Positions 20,967-31,479 of a DNA stretch of 64,000 nt are shown one piece after another. Location of the stretch: the NCBI GenBank assembly GCA_037074705.1, contig CM073591.1:7625587-7689586 (forward strand). The letters run 5' to 3'. The translations under genes were made by a program, and so were the position numbers. Source of the DNA: Zhengitettix transpicula (Eukaryota > Arthropoda > Insecta > Orthoptera > Tetrigidae). The notes under the pieces are model-generated. The model searched no databases and was not told the origin of the DNA. It saw only the letters and a list, made by a program, of their open reading frames with translations. How positions within the stretch are numbered: position 1 is the stretch's first letter; the number at the start of each line of letters is the position of its first letter.

Positions 20967-21925
20967 CCCGTGACGTCACTCAGCGCCATGACATCTGCCC
21001 CGTGTGTGCAGACAGCAACATGCGTGTATCTGCGGCCATTTTGAATTGGATTCTTTTAAAAACCAGATCATGCGTTGGAAAGAGTATTAAATCCTCCACG
21101 ACCTTTACTCCGTGACTAATGACGTCACTGGCGGCCATTTTGTAGATATCAGCACTGGAAACACGACAAGCTGCATTCTCTTAGGGGAAATGTCGTGACT
21201 TTGACGCAGGATTTCTCCCACTTCCTTGGACCTAATTCCGTCCTCGAGTCCACCATCACATGCAGAATTTCATCCTCTACAATTCATCTCTGGACATTAT
21301 TTCCTCTACAGCGCTTCATTCTCCCGCTATCAGCGGAAAACTGAAGAGAGGAACCAAAATGTAGTGGTTTTTAGGCTCACAAAATCTTTCCCTCCCAGCC
21401 GTTTTCAATAGGAAAACTTTGGCTTTTTTTCACTAATGCCCCACGACATGTACAAAGGTGGGGGTAAAAAATTACCAGCGCTTCAAAGAATTTCTATATT
21501 ATTTTGCACGGAAGCAAAGAATAGCCATCAGAACGTGACGTCACTCACATCATGTGCGCCATATTGGCGATGTACACAGACAAAAATGCGTGTATCTTCG
21601 GCGAATTTAATTGGACTGTTAAAACCAGATCACGCGTTGCAAAGAGAATTAAATCCTCCACGACCTTTACTCCGTGACTGATGACGTCACTGGCGGCCAT
21701 TTTGCAGATATCAGCACTAGAAATACAACAAGCTGCATTCTCTTAGGGAAAATGTCGTGAGTTTGACGCAGGATTTCTCCCACTTCCGTGGACCTAATTC
21801 CGTCCTCGAGTCCACCATCACATGCAGAATTTCATCCTCTACAATTCATCACTGGACATTATTCTCACTACAACGCTTCATTCGTCCGTTATTAGCGGAA
21901 AACTGAAAAGATGTGCAAAATTTCT
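20967..21925 (+). repeat. Family C, two tandem copies
   Basis: Copies start at about 20967 and 21531, each with GTGACGTCACTC, TCTGCGG(C)C, CTTTACTCCGTGACT, a second TGACGTCACTGGCGGCCATT, and CCGTCCTCGAGTCCACCATC. The unit length is about 560 bp in the first copy; the second lacks the last part. Confidence 0.7.
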
Positions 21926-22079
21926 TGACAATATTGAAATAGAAGATTAACAGCGCCATCTTTAATGAAAATAAAATATTAAAGTTTTAATTTAACGCCT
22001 GTTTTGAATTAATAAAACCATTGATGACGTCATACAGACAGTTTTTAAAATTTCTGTAGCAACACACTCAATTTCTTTC
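21926..22079. other. Short AT-rich spacer
   Basis: Contains one TGACGTCA at 22024; nothing else seen. Confidence 0.4.
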
Positions 22080-22290
22080 ACCCCTAAAAATATTTATCAG
22101 TCTCAAATATCGGCCATTTTTAGCATGTTTGAAAATTTCCACCCCCCCCCCCCGCCCGCTCCTGGGGTGTTGGTAGGCGTGTCTCACCCCCCCACAGTGT
22201 TTGTTTCCTGGCCGCAAGGAAGACGCGTACGAAATTCGTTCCACGTGTGTAGATTTGTATAAGAAACACAGACACACACACACACATTGA
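22080..22290 (-). repeat. Family B fragment
   Basis: Carries ATATCGGCCATTTTTAG, a C-run, CTCCTGGGGTG, CACAGTGTTTGTTTCCTGG and a CA repeat; same block order as in 28.8 kb (inverted) and 39.4 kb. Confidence 0.5.
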
Positions 22291-22843
22291 AGTAGGATGT
22301 GACAATATCCTTGGAACACATTTTTATTGCGAAATATTCACTTAATTAAACTGCAAGCAGCTTTAGACTCGCCGTGACATTTTTCAAACTAAAATATTTC
22401 GCACAAATGCAACGAAATTAATGAACTTGTAACATAAAATATGAAAATGTAACACACACAGTGCGCTTTGACACCGCACTGTGTCATTTTCATGTTTTAG
22501 GTTCCTGCTGTTTTTAATGTAATGAATATTGTGGACAATAAACTGTGGTACAAAGGGATTATTCGATGGTAATTTAACTGATACTAAATATCTCTGACAG
22601 AAAACAATTTCTAAATATATAGGTTATAATATTAACGACTGAAAATAAGAAAAATTTGATATTGATATGATTTCATATCTATGACATCGTTGGTTGATAT
22701 CTATGTAAATATCGATACCTCGTATCTCGAATGCAATTCTTTATTATAAACAATGATGTAATAAAAAAAGGCCGGTTCTTTTAAAAATAATCCACACACG
22801 GGAATTCTCTTGAAATAACGACATTAATTTTCTTAAATTACCG

Positions 22844-22900
<57 letters not shown>

Positions 22901-23350
22901 TAATAATTTGAATATAAAGAATCCCACGTCAAAGATAGTGTTGTAGAGCGATATCTTTAGTCTCTGTTGCTATGTGACCTGAGGTTTGTAGATAAAGTCA
23001 ACGTTTTTATTTCTCAAGAAATGGTTTTTGCCAGACATTGTGCAGAGGTTTCATGTTCTTCAACGGACAAACACATTACGTGTGAGTATTTACAAACCTT
23101 AATAATGCCGTTTGTGCGTGAACAATCACATTCATAACCTGCAAATCACACACACGGTGATACGTTTTACTGATTCAAAGAAAGGAGTCTTTATTTATAA
23201 ATAATGCAGTTGGTTTTTTAAGTAGACGTCTAAATTATATCGAACGTTTAAAGTAATAATAAAGTTAAACTCAAAGACGGAGTAATTTTTTTTAAAAGGA
23301 AATTTTACAGAGGCTTGAAATACTGTAATAAGTGATTTTTAACATTCATA
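22291..23350. other. AT-rich intron DNA with hairpin and TA repeat
   Basis: Includes a hairpin at 22437-22496 and a (TA)n tract at 22847-22898. No gene. Confidence 0.55.
22847..22898. repeat. (TA)n microsatellite
   Basis: About 26 uninterrupted TA units. Confidence 0.95.
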
Positions 23351-24540
23351 CTATTTGTGTTGTCGTGGGAATGTTGGAGGTGGTAACATTTGCACACGGC
23401 CGGTCTTTGGGACCAAATTTACGTCAACAGGAAGTGGGTTTTGCGAGGGACGCCTGGTCAGGTCATTTTCTGACCGTAGGGGTGAACGTGCGAGGACAAA
23501 GGTGACCGTGGCTGGTCACAGCTGTGGAGGATATAGAAAAGGGGAGTCGGGTCCTGGACGGCGAAGGAGAGGCTGTGGGCCAGGAGACGGGACAGTTGTT
23601 ACCCAACATAATTCGGCTTGTCGGCAAAAGCAGAGCCGACGTCTTGGACCGGAGTCGCGTCCTGGAAGGCAGGAGAGCGGATGTCGTCAGTTCAAGGGAC
23701 GAACGCGTTGGGGATTCTGGTGCGGAGGTTCTTGGAGGAGAGGAGCAAGCGTGGGCCGTCACGCCTGTGTGGTTTTAGCCGCTTCTCTGCGTACGAGGAT
23801 GGTCAGGCACCTGAACCTGACCCTGGACATCATCAGAAGACAACGCGTCGCAGTAAAGTAAGCAAACTTTCCTCCCTTTCCCTGAATCGTGTGAAGTTAC
23901 TGCGAGTTGAGAGTTGTGGGTCCAATGACCGGCTGTGTACTTAAAGGACATATTAAATTTGGCCAAAATAGTTCATCTACTCAGACTTGTTACATGTAAG
24001 TTTATGAATAAGAGTGGCAACATTTGGCGATTGAGGAGTCGTGCCGAGTGTTTGTGGTAACACCAATTTGTCCATTAAACTGAATTTTATGTTCATATTT
24101 CGTTTTATTCAGTGAATCCTTCTTTTACGTAATTGATCAAAGCCAGGACCCCTGAGATACAGTTATTGAGTGTCTCAAGTACTCACGAGTCCTGGCAAAC
24201 GTTTATCGGCTCCCTGGTGTGGATCGCGAATGTTAATTAATGAGACGATTGTCGTTTATATAACTTAAAATAAAACTTTTCTGCACATGCAGTGGCGCCC
24301 GGGTCGGCATTAGTCCATTATAAGGATCCGAGGGAGCGGGTAGGCGATTACAGTACTTTCCCATGTAGTCCGCTGTAATATAATTAAGTGAAGGCAAAAT
24401 TAATCCACAGGAATAGAGCAAAGGCGCTCTGATTCTGTTATTCCAACGTCCTTTCAAGCTATGGTTATTTATGTAATGCTGTCAGTACCACTGTATTATA
24501 CTTTAATACCTGTATGAAGTATACACGTTGTGATGATACT
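23351..24540. other. GC-rich segment (23351-23950) and flanking DNA
   Basis: 23351-23950 is open in four frames on both strands, as expected for stop-poor GC-rich DNA. One frame starts with GTG rather than ATG. No splice pair, domain or periodic codon bias could be assigned, so I do not call a gene. Confidence 0.4.
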
Positions 24541-25145
24541 CAAATCGACCTTCGTACTCAGAAAACTAAGAAAATTTAAAACCTTTGGGATCTTTAAATA
24601 TTCTTAGATTTTCTTTTTCTATTTTAAGTTTCTATGAAGGTTGTTTATTTTTTTGTTAGTCAGAAATTGCCAGTGTCTGATTGTTGATTCTGTCACTCAT
24701 GACAATAACAGTAATAATAATCAGAAAACAGATGTAAATAAATACTCAGTTTTTATTAAACTGTAATTGTATTGCCTCTAATTTGTTCAATACCTTTGTA
24801 TAGTGTGAGTGAGTAGCAGCACCAGTCTTTGTAGTTAGGAAGAATCAGTAACAATATGATTAGATGTTTAATTGTTTGAAAGTAGAGGAAGTTAGCAGCA
24901 AAGGTTGTGAGGCTTCAGGCTCTCTGGAGTGGACTTGAATAGAGGAGATTTACTTCTCTGTGGCAGTGCTCTGAATCTCTCCTTTGTTTACCCTCTGGAG
25001 ATGATTCATTTTTGGAAACAATAGGGTTTTTTCCTTTCTCCTCTTCACAGTTTCCTGTGCTTTAGACAAGGAAGCTTCCTGACATCAGCCTCACCAATTT
25101 CTGTCAACTTAACTTGAAACCTGCAGGTGTGTGTGTGGTGTTCTT
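24541..25145 (+). repeat. Family E, left arm of a long inverted repeat
   Basis: Blocks such as TTGCCTCTAATTTGTTCAAT, AGAGGAAGTTAGCAGCAAAG, GGCAGTGCTCTGAATCTCTC and GGAAGCTTCCTGACATCAGC recur in reverse complement at 26595-27015. Ends in a TG repeat. Confidence 0.75.
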
Positions 25146-25196
25146 ACTTTCTCATATAACAAATAAAATTAAAAAGAATTGTTGATGGGGTGTGTA

Positions 25197-25690
25197 GAAC
25201 CTTGTAGGAGAGATACGAAGGGGCTACCTTTGGGAATGCCTTTTCCTCTCTCCGTTTTTGAACTAAGGTACCCACAAGACTAGGCCTGTTTTGAGAGGTG
25301 TATGTTCCGGGGTCACAGACCTTGGCCATACGGTAAGAGTTGTTCTCTGTTCCCATTGGAACAGTCGGCCAGCTGCCACCTAAACTGGTCGAGGCACGGA
25401 GAAGGCAATGCTGCGTCCCCACAGCAAACTCCTCTCCCGCCAACCAGGAAAGGTCGTGGGACAAGTAGCCAATGCCCGACCAACGTGATGAAGGTTTTTC
25501 TAGAGTTTCCCCCTGCATTACTTTTAGGCGAATGCCGGGTAGGATCCTTAAACCATAGCCCTAGTTAACCCTTGGCTACCTTCCTCTACCCTTCCACATC
25601 CCCCCTTTCAAATCCCTTCCTATGCTATTAAAGGGGAGTTGCCACCACGTGGATGACGCTCATGTAGCCTGCTATCCTAAAAATAAAATT
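25197..25690 (+). mobile_element. Family A element inside the inverted repeat
   Basis: From the AACCTTGTAGGAGAGATACG block to GCTATCCTAAAAATAAAA. A short internal deletion removes the CGGGGGCCC stretch. Confidence 0.7.
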
Positions 25691-25859
25691 GCTGTGATAA
25701 TTTAATTTAAATGAATTTTTTAATTTCCACTTTTACTTCCTCACTTAATCAAAGTTTTCTTTTTATGTTAAGTTGAGCTTGCTTTATGATGATTTGCAAC
25801 TCTGAAACTTTCCTTGTGCTCTCATACATTTTTCACACCTGAACTCACCTACTTTACAA

Positions 25860-25997
25860 AAGAAAACACTTTAAAGTGGCTTCCTCCTCCTCCTCTGACA
25901 GTTTCTTCTGCTTTAGACAAGGAAACTTCCTGATAACATCCTTACCAATTTGTTCCAACACCACAGTCAACTAAACTGGAAATATGCAAGTCTATGA

Positions 25998-26000
<3 letters not shown>
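25860..26000 (+). repeat. Family E partial copy
   Basis: Repeats the CTTTAGACAAGGAAACTTCC block and the sequence leading to the TG repeat, in the left-arm orientation. Confidence 0.6.

Positions 26001-26062
<62 letters not shown>
25996..26062 (+). repeat. (TG)n microsatellite
   Basis: About 33 TG units at the end of the family E fragment. Confidence 0.95.
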
Positions 26063-26063
<1 letters not shown>

Positions 26064-26589
26064 TTACATCCTTACACTACCAATTAATTAAAAAGAAATG
26101 AAGCTGTATCTCCTACTTCTGGAATAATTTAATTTAATAATAATTTTTGAAGGCCGTTCAGTCATATAACATAAATTACTGAAATAATTAGACAATTAAT
26201 AACAAAACGTTAATTTTTGAATATAATTATTTATTAGAAAAAGGAATTTGTTAAAAAAGTATGGTGGTCTGCAGTTATTAGGAAATTTAAATCTACAACA
26301 TGTGTAAAAAAAATATTAATAAATTACATAATGACAATTTACATTCAAAGAAGAAAATTTGAAAAAAAAAAACACATTAACAGGTAATTAACTTACATTT
26401 AATCAGACAAAAATATCATTGATATAGTCAAATCTCATAATTAGAATTACCGATTAAAATCGAGTAGGCGGAAGTTCAATGACGTGAACAGTAATTTTAT
26501 TTGTGTCTGAATTGCCTTCTAATTGTATTATTATATTAAATTATGCCAGGAAGAGGTCGTACAGTTTTATTTATTTTCTTTTTTGTAAT
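26063..26589. other. AT-rich spacer of the inverted repeat
   Basis: Low-complexity AT-rich DNA; no feature recognised. Confidence 0.5.
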
Positions 26590-27015
26590 TCCTAGTGTAA
26601 GAGAGTAGGCACACCACACACACACACACCTGCAGATTTCCAGGTAAGTTGACAGAAATTGGTTAGGCTGATGTCAGGAAGCTTCCTCGTCTTCTAAAGC
26701 ACAGGAAACTGTCCAGAGGAGGAAGGAAAAAGAAATCATCTGCAGAGGGTAAACAAAGGAGAGATTCAGAGCACTGCCACAGAGAAGTAAATCTCCTCAA
26801 TTTAAGTCCACTCCAGAGAGCCTGAAGCCTCGCAACCTTTGCTAACTTCCTCTACTTTCAAACAATTAAATATCTAATCATATTGTTAGTGATTCTTCAC
26901 AAGTATAAAGAGTGGTGCTGCTGCTGCTTACTCACACTATACAAACCTACTGAACAAATTAGAGGCAATAGTATTACAGTTTTATAAAACTGAGTATTTA
27001 CTTACATTTGTTTTA
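26590..27015 (-). repeat. Family E, right arm of the long inverted repeat
   Basis: Reverse complement of 24690-25145 with good conservation across about 420 bp, starting at the CA repeat. A short deletion and scattered substitutions are visible. Confidence 0.75.
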
Positions 27016-27024
27016 TTTTATTTT

Positions 27025-27520
27025 TTTAGGGTACCAGGCTACTCGAGGGTAATCCACATGGTGGTAACTCCCCTTTAATAGCATAGGAAGGGACTTGAAG
27101 GGGGGGGATGCGGAAGGGTAGAGGAAGGTAGCCAAGGGTTAACTAAGGGCCCCCGGGCTATGGTTTAAGGATCCTAACTGGCCAATACGCCTCAAAGTGA
27201 AGCAGGGAAACCCCTAGAAAAACCTGCCTCGGGTTGGTCGGGCGTTGGGCACTTGTCCCACGCCCTTCCCTGGATGGCGGGAGAGGAGTTTGCTGTGGGG
27301 TCGCAGCATTCCCTTCTCCGTGCCTCGACTAGTTTAGGAGGCAGGTGGCCGACTGTTCCAATGGGAACAGGGAACAACTCTTACCGTATGCCCAAGGTCT
27401 GTGAACCCGGAACATACACCTCTCAAAAAAGGCCTCGACTTGTGGGAACCTTAGTTCAAAAAACCAGAGAGATGTGAAGTCATCCCCAAAGGTAGCCTCT
27501 GCCAGAGGTCCGTGGGAATT
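27025..27520 (-). mobile_element. Family A element
   Basis: From the T-run and GGGTACCAGGCTAC block to GCCTCTGCCAGAGG. It separates two family E copies. Confidence 0.7.
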
Positions 27521-28140
27521 AAAGGAGAGATTCACAGCAATGACATAGAGAGTTCAAACCTTCCCACAGAGAAATAAATCTCCTCAATTTATGTCCACTC
27601 CAGAGAACCTGAAGCCTCGGAACCTTTGCTAACTTCCTCTACTTTAAAAACAATTACATATCTAATAACAGTTTTACTGATTCTTCATAAACTATTATCT
27701 TTATTTTAAATTTATTAGTCTAAAGTTTTATCCTCATATTCTTTGTTGGTTACATATAGTTTATAGTAAGTAAAATGATGTACACAATTAACCTGGGAAC
27801 TGGGTAATTGGGTTAATCCAGCGGTTAAGCTAATTTAGGAAATGTTTTCCAGTATCTTAATTTGTCTGTCTACGTCGTTGGTCTGTGAGAGTTCACTGAC
27901 TTTGTGCTCACACTGTACTAAGCTACTCAACACATTACAGGCAACTCAAATACGATTTAATACACATTAATATTATCTGATTAATATTAGACATGAGTGA
28001 CGTAATCAACCATCAGAGGCACTGGCAAAAAGGCTCAACAGATGTAAAACAGAAATTAACGCCTGTTAAAAATAAAACACCTTCGCACAAACGTGAAATA
28101 GAAAGACAAAATCTAAGAAAATTTAAATTTGAAAGTGGCT
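27521..28140 (-). repeat. Family E, third copy
   Basis: Continues in the right-arm orientation: GAGATTCACAGCAATGAC, CTTTGCTAACTTCCTCTAC, ATTACAGGCAACTC, and out to AGACAAAATCTAAG, which pairs with 24603-24640. It extends further than the other copies at its far end. Confidence 0.6.
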
Positions 28141-28770
28141 GATATTTTTTTAGTGATTGTTTATTAATTTAAAGTTTTTCTGTACGAAGGTCGCATTAAG
28201 ATATTACATCAACTCTTCTATACGAATGTCTTGAGACTACAGTTACTACATATTTACACCCTCTAGAAATCTAATTTCATAATACTATAAGAATGAGCCG
28301 CATATTTGAAAAAGAGTCAGTTTTTTGTTCCCCTCCCCCCCTCTATTTCTAAACACTTAACTGTTTTATACAATGACGAAACTAATAGTTGATGTGATAT
28401 GTTGAGGCGCGTGCTCGTGCAGGATCTGCTGCTGCTGCCTCAGCAACCCTCACCCACCCCCTCTACGTGACAATGGCAGCGGCTCAGCTTTCCCTGGGCC
28501 GGAAGGTGTACTTAAGGACCGCAGCCACCCACGCAGCTCATTAAACAACGGCGGTCGTGTCCAGGGTGACGACTCCGCCAGGCACAAGCGGGAAAAAAAT
28601 CAACCCTATACAATTCACAAAGCTGCTGTTTTTTTTTCTTTTAAAAAAATATTCAGTTCCCCGGCCGCGGATCGTTACGCTCTCGTCCATTTTCTCCTGT
28701 CGGTAACCCGAGGAACGTAGCGAACGACCTTCAAGGGTGGAAAAAGCTCACAATTATCTTCTATTAAATA
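28141..28770. other. Unrecognised intron DNA
   Basis: Includes a GCTGCTGCTGCCTC stretch and CpG-rich segments at 28400-28580. No gene supported. Confidence 0.4.
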
Positions 28771-29090
28771 AAATGGACTGTTCCTTAGACACATCTACAG
28801 CCGCGGAGGAAATTTCCCTGCGACAAGGAAACAAACACTGTGGGGCTGAGACACGTCTGCCAACCCCTCAGGAGCGGGGGGTGTAAATATTAAACCACGC
28901 TAAAACGGCGGATAAATATGTTTAGCGTTCAAATAGATGTTATCTGTGTATAATTACACCGTGGGAAATGAGCACCCTTAAGGGTGGAGGGGAGTTACAA
29001 GGAAATAACAACCGAGTTCTGAGTCAAATCCCGCGGCCATGGATGTCGCTGAGTTTATTTATGACAATCTGGGCGGAAGTAGAAATTTTT
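28771..29090 (+). repeat. Family B fragment
   Basis: Contains CAAGGAAACAAACACTGTGG, CCCTCAGGAGCGGGG, GAGCACCCTTAAGGGTGG and GGATGTCGCTGAGTTTA, the standard block order. Family A follows directly. Confidence 0.6.
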
Positions 29091-29095
29091 TCAAA

Positions 29096-29252
29096 GGCCA
29101 AGGGTTAACTAGGGACACCCATGGGATATGGTCAAGGATCCTACCCGGAATTCGACTAAAAGTGACACAGGACAAACCCTGCATCAGGTAGGTCGGGCAT
29201 TGGGTACTTGTCCCACGCCCTTCCTTAGGATGGCGGGAGAGGAGAGTAACAG
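29096..29252 (-). mobile_element. Family A internal fragment
   Basis: Covers AAGGGTTAACTAGGG to GATGGCGGGAGAGGAG only; both ends are missing. A second family A copy begins at its edge. Confidence 0.6.
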
Positions 29253-29700
29253 GAGGCTGCATGAGGGTAATCCACATGATGGCAACTCCCCTTTAACAGC
29301 ATAGGAAAGGATTTGAAAGGGGGGATGCGGAAGGGTAGAGGAAGGTAGCCAAGGGTTAACTAGGGGCCCCCGGGCTATGGTTTAAGGATCCTACCCGGCA
29401 ATTCGCCCAAAAGTGATGCAGGGAAAACCCTACAAAAACCGGCATGACGTCCCACGCCCTTCCGTGGATACCCGGAGACGAGTTTGCTGTGGGGACGCAG
29501 CTTTTCCTTGTCCATACATCGGCCAGTTCAGGAGGCAGCTGACTGACTGTTGCAATGGGAACAGAGGACAACTGTTACGAAAGGTCTGCGGCCCGGGAAC
29601 ATTCACCTCTAAGAAACAGGCTCCGGCTTGTGGGAACCTTAGTTCAAAAACGGAGAGAGTAGGAGGCATCCCCAAAGGTAGCCTCTTCCAGAGTTGTCTG
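29253..29700 (-). mobile_element. Family A element
   Basis: From AACAGGAGGCTGCATGAGGG to GTAGCCTCTTCCAGAG. In tandem with the fragment before it, as at 8.6-9.5 kb. Confidence 0.65.
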
Positions 29701-30594
29701 AGAAGGATAGAATTATCCGAAGCCGAGTGGTGGCAATGTTTAAAATGACGCAACCGAACTATATAGCAACGTGAACATAAAATAAGGAAGGGAAAAGTCG
29801 TTCCACTACTCCTAGGAAAGTTATTACTTACTTCTAGTAAAGATTAACCGTTATTAACACAACTGTGCCTGAAATTAAAATGGCCGTACCCTGGTTAATG
29901 TATGATTTTATTCAACGACCGTTATAACAGACATTTTATTCAACAGAACGACGTTTCGGTACCTTTCATCAAGGTTGTTTATGGTCATGTTTACATGTTG
30001 TTTTTTTATAATAAAACGGACAAATCTCCCCCCCCCCCCGGTAAACAATTATTACACGTCGTTGCCACAGGAGATGGAACGTTGAGGACTCTTTATTTCT
30101 TCTGTACAAAAGCTCCTGTCCGATATTGAGGGCGCGGATGACGCCAACAGCTCGTCAAGAAATGTTGAGGCGCCTGTCAGGTTCTCCTCCTCCTCCTCCT
30201 CCTCTCACACTCCCCCGCACGAAGGGGCGCTTTCTTCCTCACGACGGGCACGGGGAAGGGGAGGGGAGGGGAAGGGGGAGAGAAAAAATCCCAACAAGCT
30301 TTTCCCCAAACAGAAAATAACTACTTTGCGGAGCAGCAGCAGAGGGATGGATGCAACTCCCCTGGTTGATGAAACTGCGCTGTGACGTCATTGAGACGCT
30401 GCTGCATCGCCTTAAGTTTCTCTGCTAATTGGGACTACGCCTTCATCGAATTAATATAAGTTTTCTGAATAGATGTACAAGGGGGGAAAAAAAACATGTT
30501 AATTATAGAAATATAATTACAATATTACGACGTTTCGACCACAATTTTTTTTAATGAGCCAATACACAGTTTTGAAACTATGCATATGTGGGTA
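29701..30594. other. Intron DNA with hammerhead-like motif and CpG segment
   Basis: 29940-29990 carries a hammerhead-like core on the minus strand. 30180-30280 is purine/pyrimidine-rich. 30525-30594 carries a GACGTTTCGACC block beside the mariner insertion. Confidence 0.45.
29950..29973 (-). other. Hammerhead-like motif with minimal stem II
   Basis: Minus strand reads CTTGATGA, AA, GGTACC, GAAACGTC. The first box differs from CTGATGA by one inserted or changed base; stem II is reduced to GG/CC. Confidence 0.35.
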
Positions 30595-31477
30595 CCACTG
30601 GGAACAAAAAGTAAGGTGAATTTATTTAAAACGCACTTTTTCCAGTCCTCGCAACAGTCGGAATAGTCTTTGTCCGGTGTAGCCTTCAAGACCTTTTTCG
30701 ATTTAGTTTTTATCTCCTCAATGGTGTCACAACGGCGTCCCCGCATTGGCCTTTTTGAGTTTGCTGAATAGCCAGAAGTCGCATTGAGCCAAATCAGGCT
30801 AATACGGAGGTTGCGAAGAACCAACGCAGTGTGACGTCGTGGTGGTGAAGGAACCAAGATAATGTTCCTTGTTGACAGTTTGGCCCAGCAGAAGGACTTC
30901 ACAGTGCACCACACCACGACCTTGATGTTCGCTGGTTCCAGGGTCTCGTCTCCAGTGATGACGCATTGCAAAGTTTCACACAACATCAACGCGACGCTTT
31001 TCTTCCACCACCAATGGAGACTTGACGCATCTGAGACACAAAACATTCTTCAAGATGGTTTGGGCTGAGCCAGATGATGTTCCAACACCATCAGCGAGAT
31101 CTCTGATTGTCCATCTTGGACGTGGCCCTCGTCGGTAGACGTTGATGGTCGTCTTTGAGCTCGTTGTACCACTCATAAACGTGCCGTAGTTTGATCACCA
31201 GAGACCTTCAACGTGTCCCCCTCACAAGAATATTCCTTCCGCAAACAAATTTGACGCAAGTTCTTTGCTCAACAAAATCACCCATTGCAAAAAATCGAAA
31301 AAATTCACTTAATTGGTTGTTTACAAAAACACACACGTGTGACTCTGAGATAATTAAACCTGTTAACAAAGAGACGCTTGGCAAATGTCATAGACAGTCC
31401 TACCAACCTAGGGGTTGCCTTCCTAATACCTGGGGAGTTTTAAATGACAATTTCACCTTACTTTTTGATCACAGTGA
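30595..31477 (-). mobile_element. Internally deleted mariner transposon
   Basis: Terminal inverted repeats are visible: left 30595-30622 (CACTGGGAACAAAAAGTAAG) and right about 31451-31477, whose reverse complement shares AAAAAGTAAGGTGAA. TA dinucleotides flank both ends (30593-30594 and 31478-31479). At 883 bp it is well short of the usual ~1.3 kb, so several hundred bases have been lost. The minus strand encodes a broken transposase. Confidence 0.8.
30618..31285 (-). pseudogene. Broken mariner transposase
   Basis: Reading from 31285 down, pieces of a DD34D mariner transposase appear in shifting frames. They are MGDFVEQRTCVKFV (N-terminus), then WTIRDLADGVGTSSGSAQ (helix-turn-helix region) and CVITGDET, the first catalytic aspartate. 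HHD remnants of the HHDNAPxH motif follow with the downstream residues deleted, then PDLAQCDFWLFSKLKK and DTIEEIKTKSKKVLKA from the third-aspartate region and C-terminus. The complete protein would be near 350 residues; here frameshifts, stops and at least two deletions make it non-functional. It can only be a passive substrate for a related transposase. Confidence 0.85.
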
Positions 31478-31479
31478 TA

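Noticed and set aside
23355..23944. Overlapping GC-rich frames up to 168 codons
   Set aside because: Open on both strands and in several frames, one with a GTG start, with no domain, splice pair or periodic bias.
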